From Thiotrichaceae bacterium (GTDB lineage Bacteria > Pseudomonadota > Gammaproteobacteria > Beggiatoales > Beggiatoaceae), in the NCBI GenBank assembly GCA_026991885.1, contig JALXAQ010000196.1, positions 1-43,768 on the forward strand: a stretch of 43,768 bases of DNA, read 5' to 3'. A program made the position numbers and the translations under genes. This document shows, in pieces, positions 9,349 through 17,848 of the stretch. Every line of letters starts with the position of its first letter. Positions within the stretch are counted from its first letter, which is position 1. Under the pieces are notes generated by a model. The model saw only the letters and a program-made list of their open reading frames with translations. It was not told where the DNA came from and made no database searches.

Positions 9349-10734
9349 ATGAAATTTAACATCTTAGTAGTTGATGATACCTTAGCCAACCTACGCTTTT
9401 TATCTAAAACGCTAACCGAACAAGGATATAAAGTGCGTGGCGTCGGAAATGGTACTAGAGCATTAAAAGCCGCCCAATTAGAGCCGCCCGACTTAGTATT
9501 GCTAGACATCAAAATGCCAAAAATGGATGGCTATGAAGTCTGCCAAAAATTAAAAGCAGATGAACGAACACAGCCTATTCCCGTTATCTTTCTCAGCGCC
9601 TTAGATGAATTGGACAACAAAATAAAAGCCTTTGAAGTGGGCGGAATAGACTACATTACCAAACCCTTTCAAGCTGAAGAAGTCTTGGCGCGTGTTGAAA
9701 CACACATAGCATTGCGAAACCTGCAAAAACAACTTGAAGCGCAAACAGCAGAATTACAAATCGCCAAACAAGCCGCAGAAGTTGCCAACCAAGCAAAAAG
9801 CGAATTTTTAGCTAACATGAGTCACGAACTTCGTACACCGCTCAATGCCATTTTGGGTTATACACAACTCTTTAAGCAAGACAAAAGCTTAATGAAAACA
9901 CATAAACAGCCGATTGAAACCATTCATCGCAGCGGAGAACACCTCCTGATGATGATTAATGACATCTTAGATCTATCTAAGATAGAAGCTAGGAAAATAG
10001 AATTGGAACAAAATAGTTTTTATTTGCCCCACTTTCTAAAAACGATTAGAGATATGTTACAAATTCAGGCACAAAATAAAGGCATAGCCTTGATGTATGA
10101 AGCCCCCGCCGATTTACCGACTGGCATTCAAGCTGATGAAAAACGCTTACGCCAAATTCTATTAAACCTGCTAAGCAACGCCATCAAATTCACAAAAAAA
10201 GGTCAAGTACTCTTCAAAATTGAAACGCCGACACTAGAAAGAATCCGTTTTCAGATAGAAGACACCGGCATTGGCATTCCCTCTGAAAAATTAGAAGAAA
10301 TATTTTTACCCTTTCATCAAATAGGTGACCAACGAATTTATGAACAAGGCACCGGATTAGGCTTAGCGATAAGCCGACAGCTAATTAAATTAATGGGCAA
10401 TGAATTACATGTCAAAAGCATCGTAGGGCAAGGTAGCGTATTTTGGTTTGAAATAGATTTATTTAAGATAGATATTGAAAAACCGCAGCCAACCCATTTG
10501 GGACTTTCAAAAACTGAGACACCAAAGCCGTTAAAAATTCCCCCTAAGAAAGAATTAGAAGCGCTACATGAAGCGGCGCAACTTCAGACTCTCACAAGCA
10601 TTCGAGCATGTGCCAAAAAGATTAAAGCACTAGACACCCAATTTATTCCGTTTATTTCTAAAATTGAGCAATTTTTGGAAAAATATCAATTTGAAAAACT
10701 GATTGAGTTTATAGAATATTATCTGAAAGGATAA
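9349..10734 (+). CDS. Receiver-histidine kinase
   Basis: 461 aa, cytosolic, no membrane segment. The N-terminal receiver (1-120) has acidic residues VVDD 7-10, phosphoacceptor D53 (LLDIKMP) and KPF at 105-107. A coiled coil (about 122-150) leads to HisKA (H159 in SHELRTP) and HATPase ([25 protein letters not shown]). The helical tail (about 400-461) resembles the tail of the preceding hybrid kinase. Starting from a receiver and lacking a sensor, it is probably phosphorylated by a partner kinase. Its place between a hybrid kinase and a receiver-sigma54 activator suggests one phosphorelay, although the repeat block upstream makes co-transcription uncertain. Confidence 0.9.
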   Translation: MKFNILVVDDTLANLRFLSKTLTEQGYKVRGVGNGTRALKAAQLEPPDLVLLDIKMPKMDGYEVCQKLKADERTQPIPVIFLSALDELDNKIKAFEVGGIDYITKPFQAEEVLARVETHIALRNLQKQLEAQTAELQIAKQAAEVANQAKSEFLANMSHELRTPLNAILGYTQLFKQDKSLMKTHKQPIETIHRSGEHLLMMINDILDLSKIEARKIELEQNSFYLPHFLKTIRDMLQIQAQNKGIALMYEAPADLPTGIQADEKRLRQILLNLLSNAIKFTKKGQVLFKIETPTLERIRFQIEDTGIGIPSEKLEEIFLPFHQIGDQRIYEQGTGLGLAISRQLIKLMGNELHVKSIVGQGSVFWFEIDLFKIDIEKPQPTHLGLSKTETPKPLKIPPKKELEALHEAAQLQTLTSIRACAKKIKALDTQFIPFISKIEQFLEKYQFEKLIEFIEYYLKG

Positions 10735-10756
10735 AGCCATTAAGGTATTATAATAT

Positions 10757-10788
10757 CCTCGTTCCCACGCAGAGCGTGGAGCGAGAGG
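10757..10788. repeat. Dispersed palindrome, family B
   Basis: cctcgttcccacgc followed by agagcgtgg and gcgagagg. This is an imperfect inverted repeat lying between the receiver-kinase and the sigma54 activator. Related copies are at 15588, 22323, 26031 and 26081. Confidence 0.75.
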
Positions 10789-10811
10789 CTAAGTAGTGAC
10801 GGGTAACATTA

Positions 10812-12332
10812 ATGAAAACAAGCAACTTAAAAAAATCCACCCTATTACTGGTTGACGATAAACCGGAAAATTTAGACGTATTAATAGCCCATTTAGACAA
10901 ACAAGGTTTTACCCTTGCCGTCGCACTGAATGGTGAAAAAGCCATTGAATTGACTCAAAAACTTTTACCAGAACTGATTTTATTAGATGTACTCATGCCC
11001 GGCATTAACGGTTTTGAAACCTGCCGTCGTTTAAAAACAGACCAAATAAGCAAAGATATACCCGTTATTTTTATGACAGCGCTCTCGGATACGATTGACA
11101 AAGTCAAAGGTTTTGAAGCAGGCGGCGTGGATTATATCACTAAACCCTTTCAAACCGAGGAAGTTTTAGCACGAGTTAATGCCCATCTCACTATCCGCCA
11201 TCAACAAAAAAAGTTAGAAGAAAAAAATGAACAACTCAAACAAGAAATGGCTCGGCGAGAACAGGCGGAAGAGGCACTACAAGTGGCGGATGCCAAACTC
11301 TCCGTGATTTCTGAACAAGAAGCCAAACGCTGGGGGATATCCGGTTTTATTGGAAAAAGTCAAACCATTAAGAAAATTATTGAACATATTCATCGTTTAC
11401 AAGACGTAGAAAAAACCAGTGTTTTGATACTTGGAGAAAGTGGCACCGGCAAAGAATTGATCGCCCGCGCTATTCACTTTAGCAGTGCCCGCGCCAAAAA
11501 CCCATTTATACCCGTCAATTGTTCAGCGATTCCCGAAGAATTAGCCGAATCCGCATTTTTCGGTCATGTGCGGGGCGCCTTTACAGGTGCCGTGAACAAT
11601 CGTAAGGGTTATTTTGAATCAGCACAAAGCGGTACACTCTTTCTGGATGAAATGGGTGAAATGCCACGATCATTGCAAGCCAAACTCTTGCGAACATTGG
11701 AAGACGGCACATTAATGCCCGTGGGCAGCAATCAGGAAAAAAAAGTAGATGTCCGCATTCTCGCGGCAACCAATGCTAATTTGCCCACGAAGATAGCCAC
11801 TGGTGAGTTCCGCGACGATCTCTATTTTCGACTGGCCAGTTACATTATCCATATACCTCCCCTGCGCGAACGCAAGGAAGATATTCCATTGTTAGTAGCT
11901 CATCTATTAACCCAATTCGCGGTAGAAATGGGCCGCCCTAAAGCGGTGTTAACAGCGCAAGCACTGGCAACTTTAGAAAATTACCGTTTTCCCGGTAATG
12001 TCAGAGAATTAAAAAACCTGATTGAACACGCATTGATCAGTAGTGGCGGCGCACCGATCCAGCCAGAGCATTTTCATTTTCTTGAGAGGGTGCCAGTCGC
12101 ACCTATGCCGCCTCCAACCACTACACCACCTTTTTTACCAGCCAAGCATGAGAAACAAATTCTAGCTTATGTGCGGGAACACGGCTTCATCAACAATACC
12201 CAGTGCAGGGCTCTGCTTGATTTGGATTATCATCGAAGTTCTTATCTGTTGAAAAAGATGAGCCGGGAAGGAAAGTTAGTGCGCGAAGGTGAACGGCGAT
12301 GGTCTTATTATCGTTTTCCTGGTGCAATTTAA
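10812..12332 (+). CDS. Receiver-sigma54 activator (NtrC-like) with atypical C-terminus
   Basis: 506 aa. The receiver (1-125) has VDD at 14-16, D59 in LLDVLMP and KPF at 111-113. A coiled-coil linker covers about 130-165. The AAA+ sigma54-interacting domain (about 178-400) has Walker A GESGTGKE 208-215, GAFTGA 255-260, Walker [11 protein letters not shown] at 276-285 and the R-finger region [10 protein letters not shown] Pro/Thr-rich linker (about 430-445) leads to a C-terminal domain (about 448-506) that reads like a winged helix ([19 protein letters not shown], then [17 protein letters not shown]) and not the usual Fis-type HTH. It should activate sigma54 promoters when phosphorylated, probably by the adjacent kinases. 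I see no clear -24/-12 promoter nearby. Confidence 0.9.
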   Translation: MKTSNLKKSTLLLVDDKPENLDVLIAHLDKQGFTLAVALNGEKAIELTQKLLPELILLDVLMPGINGFETCRRLKTDQISKDIPVIFMTALSDTIDKVKGFEAGGVDYITKPFQTEEVLARVNAHLTIRHQQKKLEEKNEQLKQEMARREQAEEALQVADAKLSVISEQEAKRWGISGFIGKSQTIKKIIEHIHRLQDVEKTSVLILGESGTGKELIARAIHFSSARAKNPFIPVNCSAIPEELAESAFFGHVRGAFTGAVNNRKGYFESAQSGTLFLDEMGEMPRSLQAKLLRTLEDGTLMPVGSNQEKKVDVRILAATNANLPTKIATGEFRDDLYFRLASYIIHIPPLRERKEDIPLLVAHLLTQFAVEMGRPKAVLTAQALATLENYRFPGNVRELKNLIEHALISSGGAPIQPEHFHFLERVPVAPMPPPTTTPPFLPAKHEKQILAYVREHGFINNTQCRALLDLDYHRSSYLLKKMSREGKLVREGERRWSYYRFPGAI

Positions 12333-12388
12333 GGTTCGTAAGTACCGAACCATGAAGCTTTGGACTCCAAATTCAGCTAGATAAAGCC

Positions 12389-12577
12389 CTAGAAAAATTG
12401 TGTCACCACAGACAAAACAATGAGAAAAATAACAAGAACTGTACTACTAAGTGCGCTTACTAAATAAGAAATAAAGCCTGTTTTTCGACTTACCTTTACC
12501 ATTTCGGTTACATACACCACTAAAACAACTATGGTAATTGTCAACCAGAGAAACAAAAATAAGTTTATAGATTCCAT
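12389..12577 (-). CDS. Possible small two-TM membrane protein
   Basis: A 62-residue reading frame with two strong hydrophobic segments (about 4-27 and 36-60) separated by a short basic loop (KVSRKTG) fits a small membrane protein. I do not recognise a family. There is no clear Shine-Dalgarno before the ATG. AT-rich DNA can yield hydrophobic ORFs by chance, so the call is tentative. Confidence 0.35.
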   Translation of the reverse strand: MESINLFLFLWLTITIVVLVVYVTEMVKVSRKTGFISYLVSALSSTVLVIFLIVLSVVTQFF

Positions 12578-12651
12578 AAACTAAAAATAAATGATGACTT
12601 GACATCAATAATATGATTTTTATTCCAAATACCAAATTTAATTTATCAATA

Positions 12652-12674
12652 GGAGTCCAAGATTTATCTTGGAC
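12652..12674. repeat. Dispersed palindrome, family A
   Basis: ggagtccaagatttatcttggac, given as ggag plus arms gtccaagat and atcttggac around tt. This is the consensus form, 67 bp upstream of the thiolase start. Confidence 0.85.
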
Positions 12675-12680
12675 ATTTTG

Positions 12681-12709
12681 TTGCAAATGCTAAAAATAGC
12701 GTACATAAT
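12681..12709 (+). promoter_or_regulatory. Possible sigma70 promoter for thiolase/acyl-CoA ligase
   Basis: TTGCAA (12681-12686), a 17-nt spacer and CATAAT (12704-12709), lying about 31 bp upstream of ATG 12741. It matches four and five of six consensus bases. No experimental support. Confidence 0.4.
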
Positions 12710-12740
12710 TTAAATATAACAAACATAAGAGGAAATAACC

Positions 12741-13892
12741 ATGAAACTCCAAAGTGCTTATATAGTCGCAGCAAAAAGAACCGCTGTGGGTAAAATCCAC
12801 GGGGTTTTTAATCAGACACGTCCAGATGATTTATTGGTACACGCCATAAAAGGATTATTAAACACAGTACCTCAACTTGAAAAATCAGCCATTGAGGACG
12901 TGATTATTGGTTGTGCTATGCCAGAAGCTGAACAAGGTTTGAATGTTGGCAGAATAGCCGCATTACTTGCCGGATTACCTGAAACTGTGCCTGGCATGAC
13001 TGTTAATAGGCTCTGTGCCTCCGGTTTGCAAAGTATTGCGATAGCAGCCGATAGAATAAAAACGGGTGCTGCTGATGTTTTAATAGCCGGTGGCGTAGAA
13101 AGTATGACTATGATACCAATGACAGGTAATAAACCAGCCATGAATCCCATGATTTTTGCTGATGAAAATAAAGCAATTGCTTATGGTATGGGAATGACTG
13201 CTGAAAAGGTGGCAGAGCGTTGGCATATAGATAGGGCATCACAAGATGAATTTGCGCTTGAAAGTCATAAACGTGCTTTAGCAGCCATTGAACGCGGAGA
13301 ATTCAAAGATGAAATAGTACCCATAACCGATTTAACCCCTCAAATGATAGTTGATACCGATGAAGGTCCAAGAGCCAATACGAGTCTCGAAGCTTTAGCA
13401 AAATTACGTCCCGCATTTGCGAAAAAAGGGACAGTCACCGCCGGTAACAGTTCGCAAATGAGCGATGGTGCGGCTGCCTTACTGATTTGCAGTGAAAATG
13501 CCTTAAAAAAATTTCATTTAACGCCAATGGCCAAATTTTTAGGATTCAGTGTGATCGGCGTTGATCCGGCTGTCATGGGCATAGCACCCGTTAAAGCAAT
13601 TCCTATGGTTTTAAAACAGGTTGGACTTAAACAAGAAGAATTAGAATGGATAGAATTAAATGAAGCCTTTGCCGCACAAAGTGTTGCCGTCATCCGTGAA
13701 CTTGGATTGGATCAAAGTCGAGTCAATCCATTAGGGGGCGCAATTTCATTAGGTCATCCATTAGGCGCAACGGGTAGTATCCGTACCACAACTTTAGTTC
13801 ATGGCATGAAACGCAACAACTTGAAATATGGTATGGTGACTATGTGTATTGGCATTGGTATGGGCGCAGCGAGTATCATTGAAAGGGTGTGA
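12741..13892 (+). CDS. Thiolase (acetyl-CoA acyltransferase, FadA-like)
   Basis: 383 aa, the normal length for a biosynthetic or degradative thiolase. Nucleophile C92 is in NRLCASGLQ. The conserved NEAFAAQ loop, H339 in GHPLGATG and the second cysteine C369 in [10 protein letters not shown] are present; the usual CIGGGMG has I in place of the second G. It would cleave 3-ketoacyl-CoA with CoA, or condense two acyl-CoA. The next gene is an acyl-CoA ligase only 2 bp downstream, so a fatty-acid beta-oxidation role (FadA) is more likely than polyhydroxyalkanoate synthesis, but the sequence does not decide. The start is supported by agagga about 9 bp upstream. Confidence 0.92.
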   Translation: MKLQSAYIVAAKRTAVGKIHGVFNQTRPDDLLVHAIKGLLNTVPQLEKSAIEDVIIGCAMPEAEQGLNVGRIAALLAGLPETVPGMTVNRLCASGLQSIAIAADRIKTGAADVLIAGGVESMTMIPMTGNKPAMNPMIFADENKAIAYGMGMTAEKVAERWHIDRASQDEFALESHKRALAAIERGEFKDEIVPITDLTPQMIVDTDEGPRANTSLEALAKLRPAFAKKGTVTAGNSSQMSDGAAALLICSENALKKFHLTPMAKFLGFSVIGVDPAVMGIAPVKAIPMVLKQVGLKQEELEWIELNEAFAAQSVAVIRELGLDQSRVNPLGGAISLGHPLGATGSIRTTTLVHGMKRNNLKYGMVTMCIGIGMGAASIIERV

Positions 13893-13894
13893 CT

Positions 13895-15559
13895 ATGAAA
13901 AAAATCTGGCTTAAACATTACTTAGATGGCATGTCAGCGGAGATCAATCCTGATCAGTACCCATCATTGCTTGAATTATTGGAAGAAAAGTTCACGCAAT
14001 ATTCAGAGGGTATCGCATATTCATGCTTGGGTACAGATATTGATTATAAAACGGTTGAACACCAATCCACACAATTTGCAGCTTGGTTGCAATCGCACTA
14101 TTCAAAAGGCGACCGAATAGCCGTCATGATGCCCAATTTATTGCAATATCCCATTGCCCTATTTGGCATTTTAAAAGCCGGCATGGTGGTCGTGAATGTC
14201 AACCCACTTTATACGGCAAGAGAATTGGAACATCAATTGGTGGATGCCAAAGCGAGAGCCATCGTCGTACTAGAGAATTTTGCTCACACCGTTGAAGAGG
14301 TTTTAGACAAAACCGAAGTCAAAACGGTTATTATCAGCAAAATTGGAGATTTACTCTCATTTCCTTCTTCGATCATTGACAATTTTGTCGTTGAACATGT
14401 CAAAAAATTAGTGCCGGCGTTTCATTTACCGAAAGCCATTGTTTTCAATGAAACAATTAATCACAAAGAAAACTATGTCAAACCGACACTGAATGGAGAA
14501 GATATTGCCTTTTTGCAATACACTGGAGGAACCACTGGCGTCGCCAAAGGGGCGATATTAACTCACCGGAATATGATTGCGAATATCTTGCAAGCTTTAG
14601 AATTTGTGAAGTGTTGCCAAAAGATAGGGGCAGATGAACGACATGTCGCCATTACGGCATTGCCCTTGTATCATATCTTTAGCTTGCTCGCCAATTGTTT
14701 GACTTTTACCTGTGTCGGGGCACAAAATGTACTGATAACAAACCCCAGAGATATAAAGGCTTTTGTCAAAGAACTTGGCAAATACCAATTTACATTTATA
14801 TCAGGCGTAAATACATTATTTAATGCGCTTTTGAATGCCCCTGATTTTCACAAACTGGACTTTTCAAAATTGAGCTTGAGCCTGGGCGGCGGCATGGCAA
14901 TACAAACGAGCACCGCTAAACGTTGGCATGAAGTCACGGGCTCTGTACTACTGGAAGCTTATGGATTGACAGAAACATCTCCAGCGGTTTGTATCGATCC
15001 AACCAATTTAAAAGAGTTCAATGGCAGTATTGGAATACCAGTCCCCTCAACAGAGATTTCGATTCGGGATTCTGAGGAAAATGAATTGGCTCTTGAAGAA
15101 ATAGGAGAATTATGGGTGCGTGGACCTCAAGTCATGCGCGGATATTGGAATAAACCGGATGAAACGGCGAAAGTATTAACGGAAGAGGGTTGGTTAAAAA
15201 CGGGTGATATTGCAAAAGTCGATCATGATGGATTTGTCTATATCGTTGACAGAAAAAAAGACATGATTTTAGTGTCTGGTTTTAACGTGTATCCGAATGA
15301 AATTGAAGAAGTATTAACCAATCATCCCGAAATTTTTGAAGCCGCTTGTGTTGGCGTGCCGAGTGAGAAAACGGGAGAAACGGTTAAAGCTTTTGTGGTA
15401 TTGACTCAAAATTCCAATCTCACTGAAAAAGAGATTATCGCTTTTAGTGCCCAAAGTTTGACGGGTTATAAATTGCCCACGATGGTGAAAATTGTTGAAG
15501 ATTTGCCTAAGAATAATGTTGGTAAAATTTTAAGAAGGGAATTGCGTGAAAATGCTTAA
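13895..15559 (+). CDS. fadD: Long-chain acyl-CoA synthetase (AMP-forming)
   Basis: 554 aa, ANL superfamily. The P-loop-like YTGGTTGVAKGA, LTETSP, WLKTGDIAKVDHDG, DRKKDMILVSGFNVYP and C-terminal catalytic lysine NNVGKILRREL are all present. It adenylates a fatty acid and transfers it to CoA at the inner face of the membrane. ATG 13895 is preferred over an in-frame GTG at 13889 that overlaps the thiolase stop; aaaggg at 13883-13888 serves as ribosome binding site. It is co-transcribed with the thiolase (2-bp gap). Length and overall layout match bacterial FadD. The E. coli-like name is reasonable, but chain-length preference cannot be read from the sequence. Confidence 0.92.
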   Translation: MKKIWLKHYLDGMSAEINPDQYPSLLELLEEKFTQYSEGIAYSCLGTDIDYKTVEHQSTQFAAWLQSHYSKGDRIAVMMPNLLQYPIALFGILKAGMVVVNVNPLYTARELEHQLVDAKARAIVVLENFAHTVEEVLDKTEVKTVIISKIGDLLSFPSSIIDNFVVEHVKKLVPAFHLPKAIVFNETINHKENYVKPTLNGEDIAFLQYTGGTTGVAKGAILTHRNMIANILQALEFVKCCQKIGADERHVAITALPLYHIFSLLANCLTFTCVGAQNVLITNPRDIKAFVKELGKYQFTFISGVNTLFNALLNAPDFHKLDFSKLSLSLGGGMAIQTSTAKRWHEVTGSVLLEAYGLTETSPAVCIDPTNLKEFNGSIGIPVPSTEISIRDSEENELALEEIGELWVRGPQVMRGYWNKPDETAKVLTEEGWLKTGDIAKVDHDGFVYIVDRKKDMILVSGFNVYPNEIEEVLTNHPEIFEAACVGVPSEKTGETVKAFVVLTQNSNLTEKEIIAFSAQSLTGYKLPTMVKIVEDLPKNNVGKILRRELRENA

Positions 15560-15587
15560 TATAATTAAAATTCGACGCAAGCATTTC

Positions 15588-15612
15588 TCGTTCCCACGCG
15601 GAGCGCACTCAG
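15588..15612. repeat. Decayed family-B palindrome
   Basis: ctcgttcccacgcggagcgc matches the first half of the family-B element; the second half has diverged. The remaining sequence to 15812 shows no gene. Confidence 0.6.
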
Positions 15613-16478
15613 TCTCGAAAAGTGTTTTTCTCGCAGTGCCGTAGTGAGTACAACGAATGGTAAACAACGAATAAAACCTTTACGGAATCAAATCAGGCCG
15701 TTTCTGGTTTTACTGGTTCTGAGGCCCATCCTTGTCCAATTGTGTACTCACCACAAAAAAACTTGAACATCGAGGTCCACGAAAGCCCTATCAGCAAACA
15801 CAGGAAATCATCATGTCTCATCAAATACCTCTTGGATTGTCCGACTTCCGGGAACTCCGTGAAAACGACTCCTACTACGTGGATAAAAGTTTATTTATCC
15901 AAGAAATTATCAAGCGTCCCGGCAAAGTCTTGTTACTCCCCCGCCCCCGTCGTTTTGGCAAAACCTTAAATCTCTCCATGCTCCGCTATTTTTTTGAAAA
16001 ACGAGAAGACAGTTTGGCTCATCTATTTAAGGGACTGTTCATTGAACAAGACACAGACGCGATGCAGCATCAAGGGTAATATCCCGTCATTTTTCTGAGC
16101 TTCAAGGATTGTAAGTCCAGCGGAAAAATGTTTTGACCAGATTCGCGGTTTGTTAAAAGGGTTGTATCTGGAATACAAAGCACTCCTTTATGAAGAACTG
16201 GTTTATGAAGAACAACAGGACTATGACAAAATCACGGAAGAACGGGGAAATCTTGTCGATTTTGAAAACGCCTTAAAATTTCTAATGCGGTGGATTCACC
16301 GAGAAACCGGAAAACGGGTGATTGTCTTACTTGACGAATATGATACGCCCATCCATGCTGGGCATGAATATGGATATTATGAAGAAATTGTTGTCTTTAT
16401 GCGAAATTTGCTCAGTGGGGCACTCAAGGATAATACTGATCTCGAAAAAGGTGTACTCACCGGGATTTTGCGGATTGC

Positions 16479-16523
16479 TTTCGAGGCAAAAGTTTTTGCT
16501 CCGCAAAAACTTTTGCCTCGAAA
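16479..16523. repeat. In-frame coding palindrome, copy 1
   Basis: Perfect 21-nt arms (tttcgaggcaaaagttt...) around a 3-nt centre. It interrupts the family motif GILRIA|KESIFSGLNN. Removing 14 codons (16480-16521) restores a continuous motif, so the insertion is 42 nt and in frame. Confidence 0.9.
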
Positions 16524-16977
16524 AGAGTCTATTTTTTCGGGATTGAATAATCTGGATGTGTTGCCCCTGCTGCGTCCTGAATTTCAAGATTGCTTTGGGT
16601 TCACTTCGAGCGAACTCAAACAATTGAGTGAATATTTTTCTCTGACTGACAACCAATTGGCGGCTTTGAAAACTTGGTACAATGGTTATTTATTTGGGAA
16701 CCGGGTGATTTATAATCCTTGGTCCGTGCTGAATTTTATAGCGAGTAGCGATAGGTTTCCTCGTCCTTACTGGATCAATACGAGCAGTAATACCTTGCTG
16801 CGTGATTTAGTCACACACACTGAGCCTGGATTTCAAACTCAAATTGAATCTTTGTTGGTTGGAGACTCCATACAAACGCCTCTGAATGAAAATATTGTTC
16901 TGCGCGATTTAACAATGCGTGATGAACAAGATATTTGGAGTCTGTTGGTTTTCAGCGGTTATCTTAAATCGGAGAGT

Positions 16978-17022
16978 TTCCGAGGCAAAAGTTTTCGCGC
17001 AGCGAAAACTTTTGCCTCGGAA
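16978..17022. repeat. In-frame coding palindrome, copy 2
   Basis: Perfect 21-nt arms (ttccgaggcaaaagttttc...) around gca. The sequence is closely related to copy 1 and it lies in the same reading frame of the same gene, between LKSES and SEDELIYEL. It encodes FRGKSFRAAKTFASE. Confidence 0.9.
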
Positions 17023-17604
17023 GGATTTTCAGAAGATGAATTGATTTATGAACTCACCATTCCCAACCGAGAAGTGCGCTCGTTTTACCGCCAGACGATT
17101 CGACTTTGGATTCAAAAAACGGTGGGTAGCCAGCGCTTACGGGATTTATTGCATTCTTTGACGCTCGCAGATTGGAAAATATTCGCTAAGCGATTAGAAG
17201 AAATGGTTTTATCCGTTTTGAGTTACCATGACACCGCCGGCGAGGCACCGGAACGGGTTTATCATGCTTTTGTTTTGGGTTTATTGACGCATTTAAGTGA
17301 TCGTTACATTGTCCGTTCCAATCGGGAATCGGGATATGGTCGTTATGATGTCTTGATGATCCCGCGTCAGCTTGACGAGCCCGGATTTGTTTTTGAATTT
17401 AAAAAAATTGATCGACCCGATGAGAATAGTGTAAAAGAGGCCATGCAAAGTGCTTTGCAGCAGATAAAGGAGCAGAAATACGCCGTCGAATTGCAGGCAC
17501 AGGGCGTTAAACGTATCTGGGGGATTGGGGTGGTGGTTGAAGGTAAACAGGTTTGGGTGGAGAGTGTGCCACTTTCCGACCACTCATAAACCCTATTTTG
17601 GCCA

Positions 17605-17657
17605 AAAACCTCAGAGGTTTAGCTACGCTTACTTCGTTTGCCAAACCTCTGAGGTTT
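17605..17657. repeat. Inverted repeat after the broken ATPase gene
   Basis: aaacctcagaggttt and aaacctctgaggttt flank a segment with tagctacgcttacttcg. It resembles the gaagtcagcgaagctaaacctc element of the 8884-9348 block in inverted form. Confidence 0.65.
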
Positions 17658-17710
17658 AAATTTGTCCTCGTTCCCTTAGCGAAGCACACTCTCTTGAAAT
17701 AAAAAATATT

Positions 17711-17766
17711 TGTAGGGTGCGTCCTACGCACATTTTTCGCGTCAGGGTGCGTAGGACGCACCCTAC
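17711..17766. repeat. Inverted repeat (family C)
   Basis: tgtagggtgcgtcctacgca is repeated inverted as ggtgcgtaggacgcacccta about 30 bp on, and each half is itself palindromic (gcgtcctacgc, gcgtaggacgc). It lies between convergent genes. No second copy is seen in the window. Confidence 0.8.
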
Positions 17767-17848
17767 AAAATATCGTAAATGGACTTGTGTCGGCTCGATG
17801 AGCGGGGAGCTTCGGGAACGAGACAAGTTTAGGGGACGCTCCTGCGTC

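Larger units (their letters stand above)
12333..12740. other. Intergenic region with palindromes and a possible small gene
   Basis: Contains a weak hairpin directly after the sigma54 activator (ggttcg/cgaacc, 12333-12350), half a family-A palindrome (agctttggactcc, 12357-12369), a possible small minus-strand membrane protein (12389-12577), a full family-A palindrome (12652-12674) and a promoter-like pair before the thiolase gene. Confidence 0.6.
15813..17589 (+). pseudogene. Broken AAA-ATPase-like / PD-(D/E)XK gene
   Basis: The intact family (AAA-ATPase-like plus C-terminal PDDEXK_9 nuclease-like domain) is about 520-560 aa. The N-terminal part starts MSHQIPLGLSDFRELREN and includes the P-loop region LLPRPRRFGKTLNLS. 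TAA at 16077-16079 replaces an expected lysine codon (HQG*YPVIFLSFKD). A 2-nt loss at about 16121-16122 then shifts frame, after which the protein continues open from 16123 to TGA at 17589. The downstream part has VIVLLDEYDTPIHAG, YEEIVVFMRN, GVLTGILRIA, YNGYLFG and the C-terminal GYGRYDVLMIP...FEFKK nuclease-like motif. Two palindromes are inserted in frame. With two lesions it is probably inactive, though the C-terminal 479-codon frame stays open. Confidence 0.88.

Noticed and set aside
12447-12686. 79-residue minus-strand frame overlapping the small membrane ORF
   Set aside because: It begins within a family-A palindrome and has mixed composition; the 62-residue frame is the better candidate.
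16150-17589. Intact independent gene for the C-terminal part of the AAA-ATPase-like protein
   Set aside because: The frame begins in the middle of the family's conserved N-terminal domain, and homology continues upstream through a stop and a 2-nt shift, so it is a broken gene.
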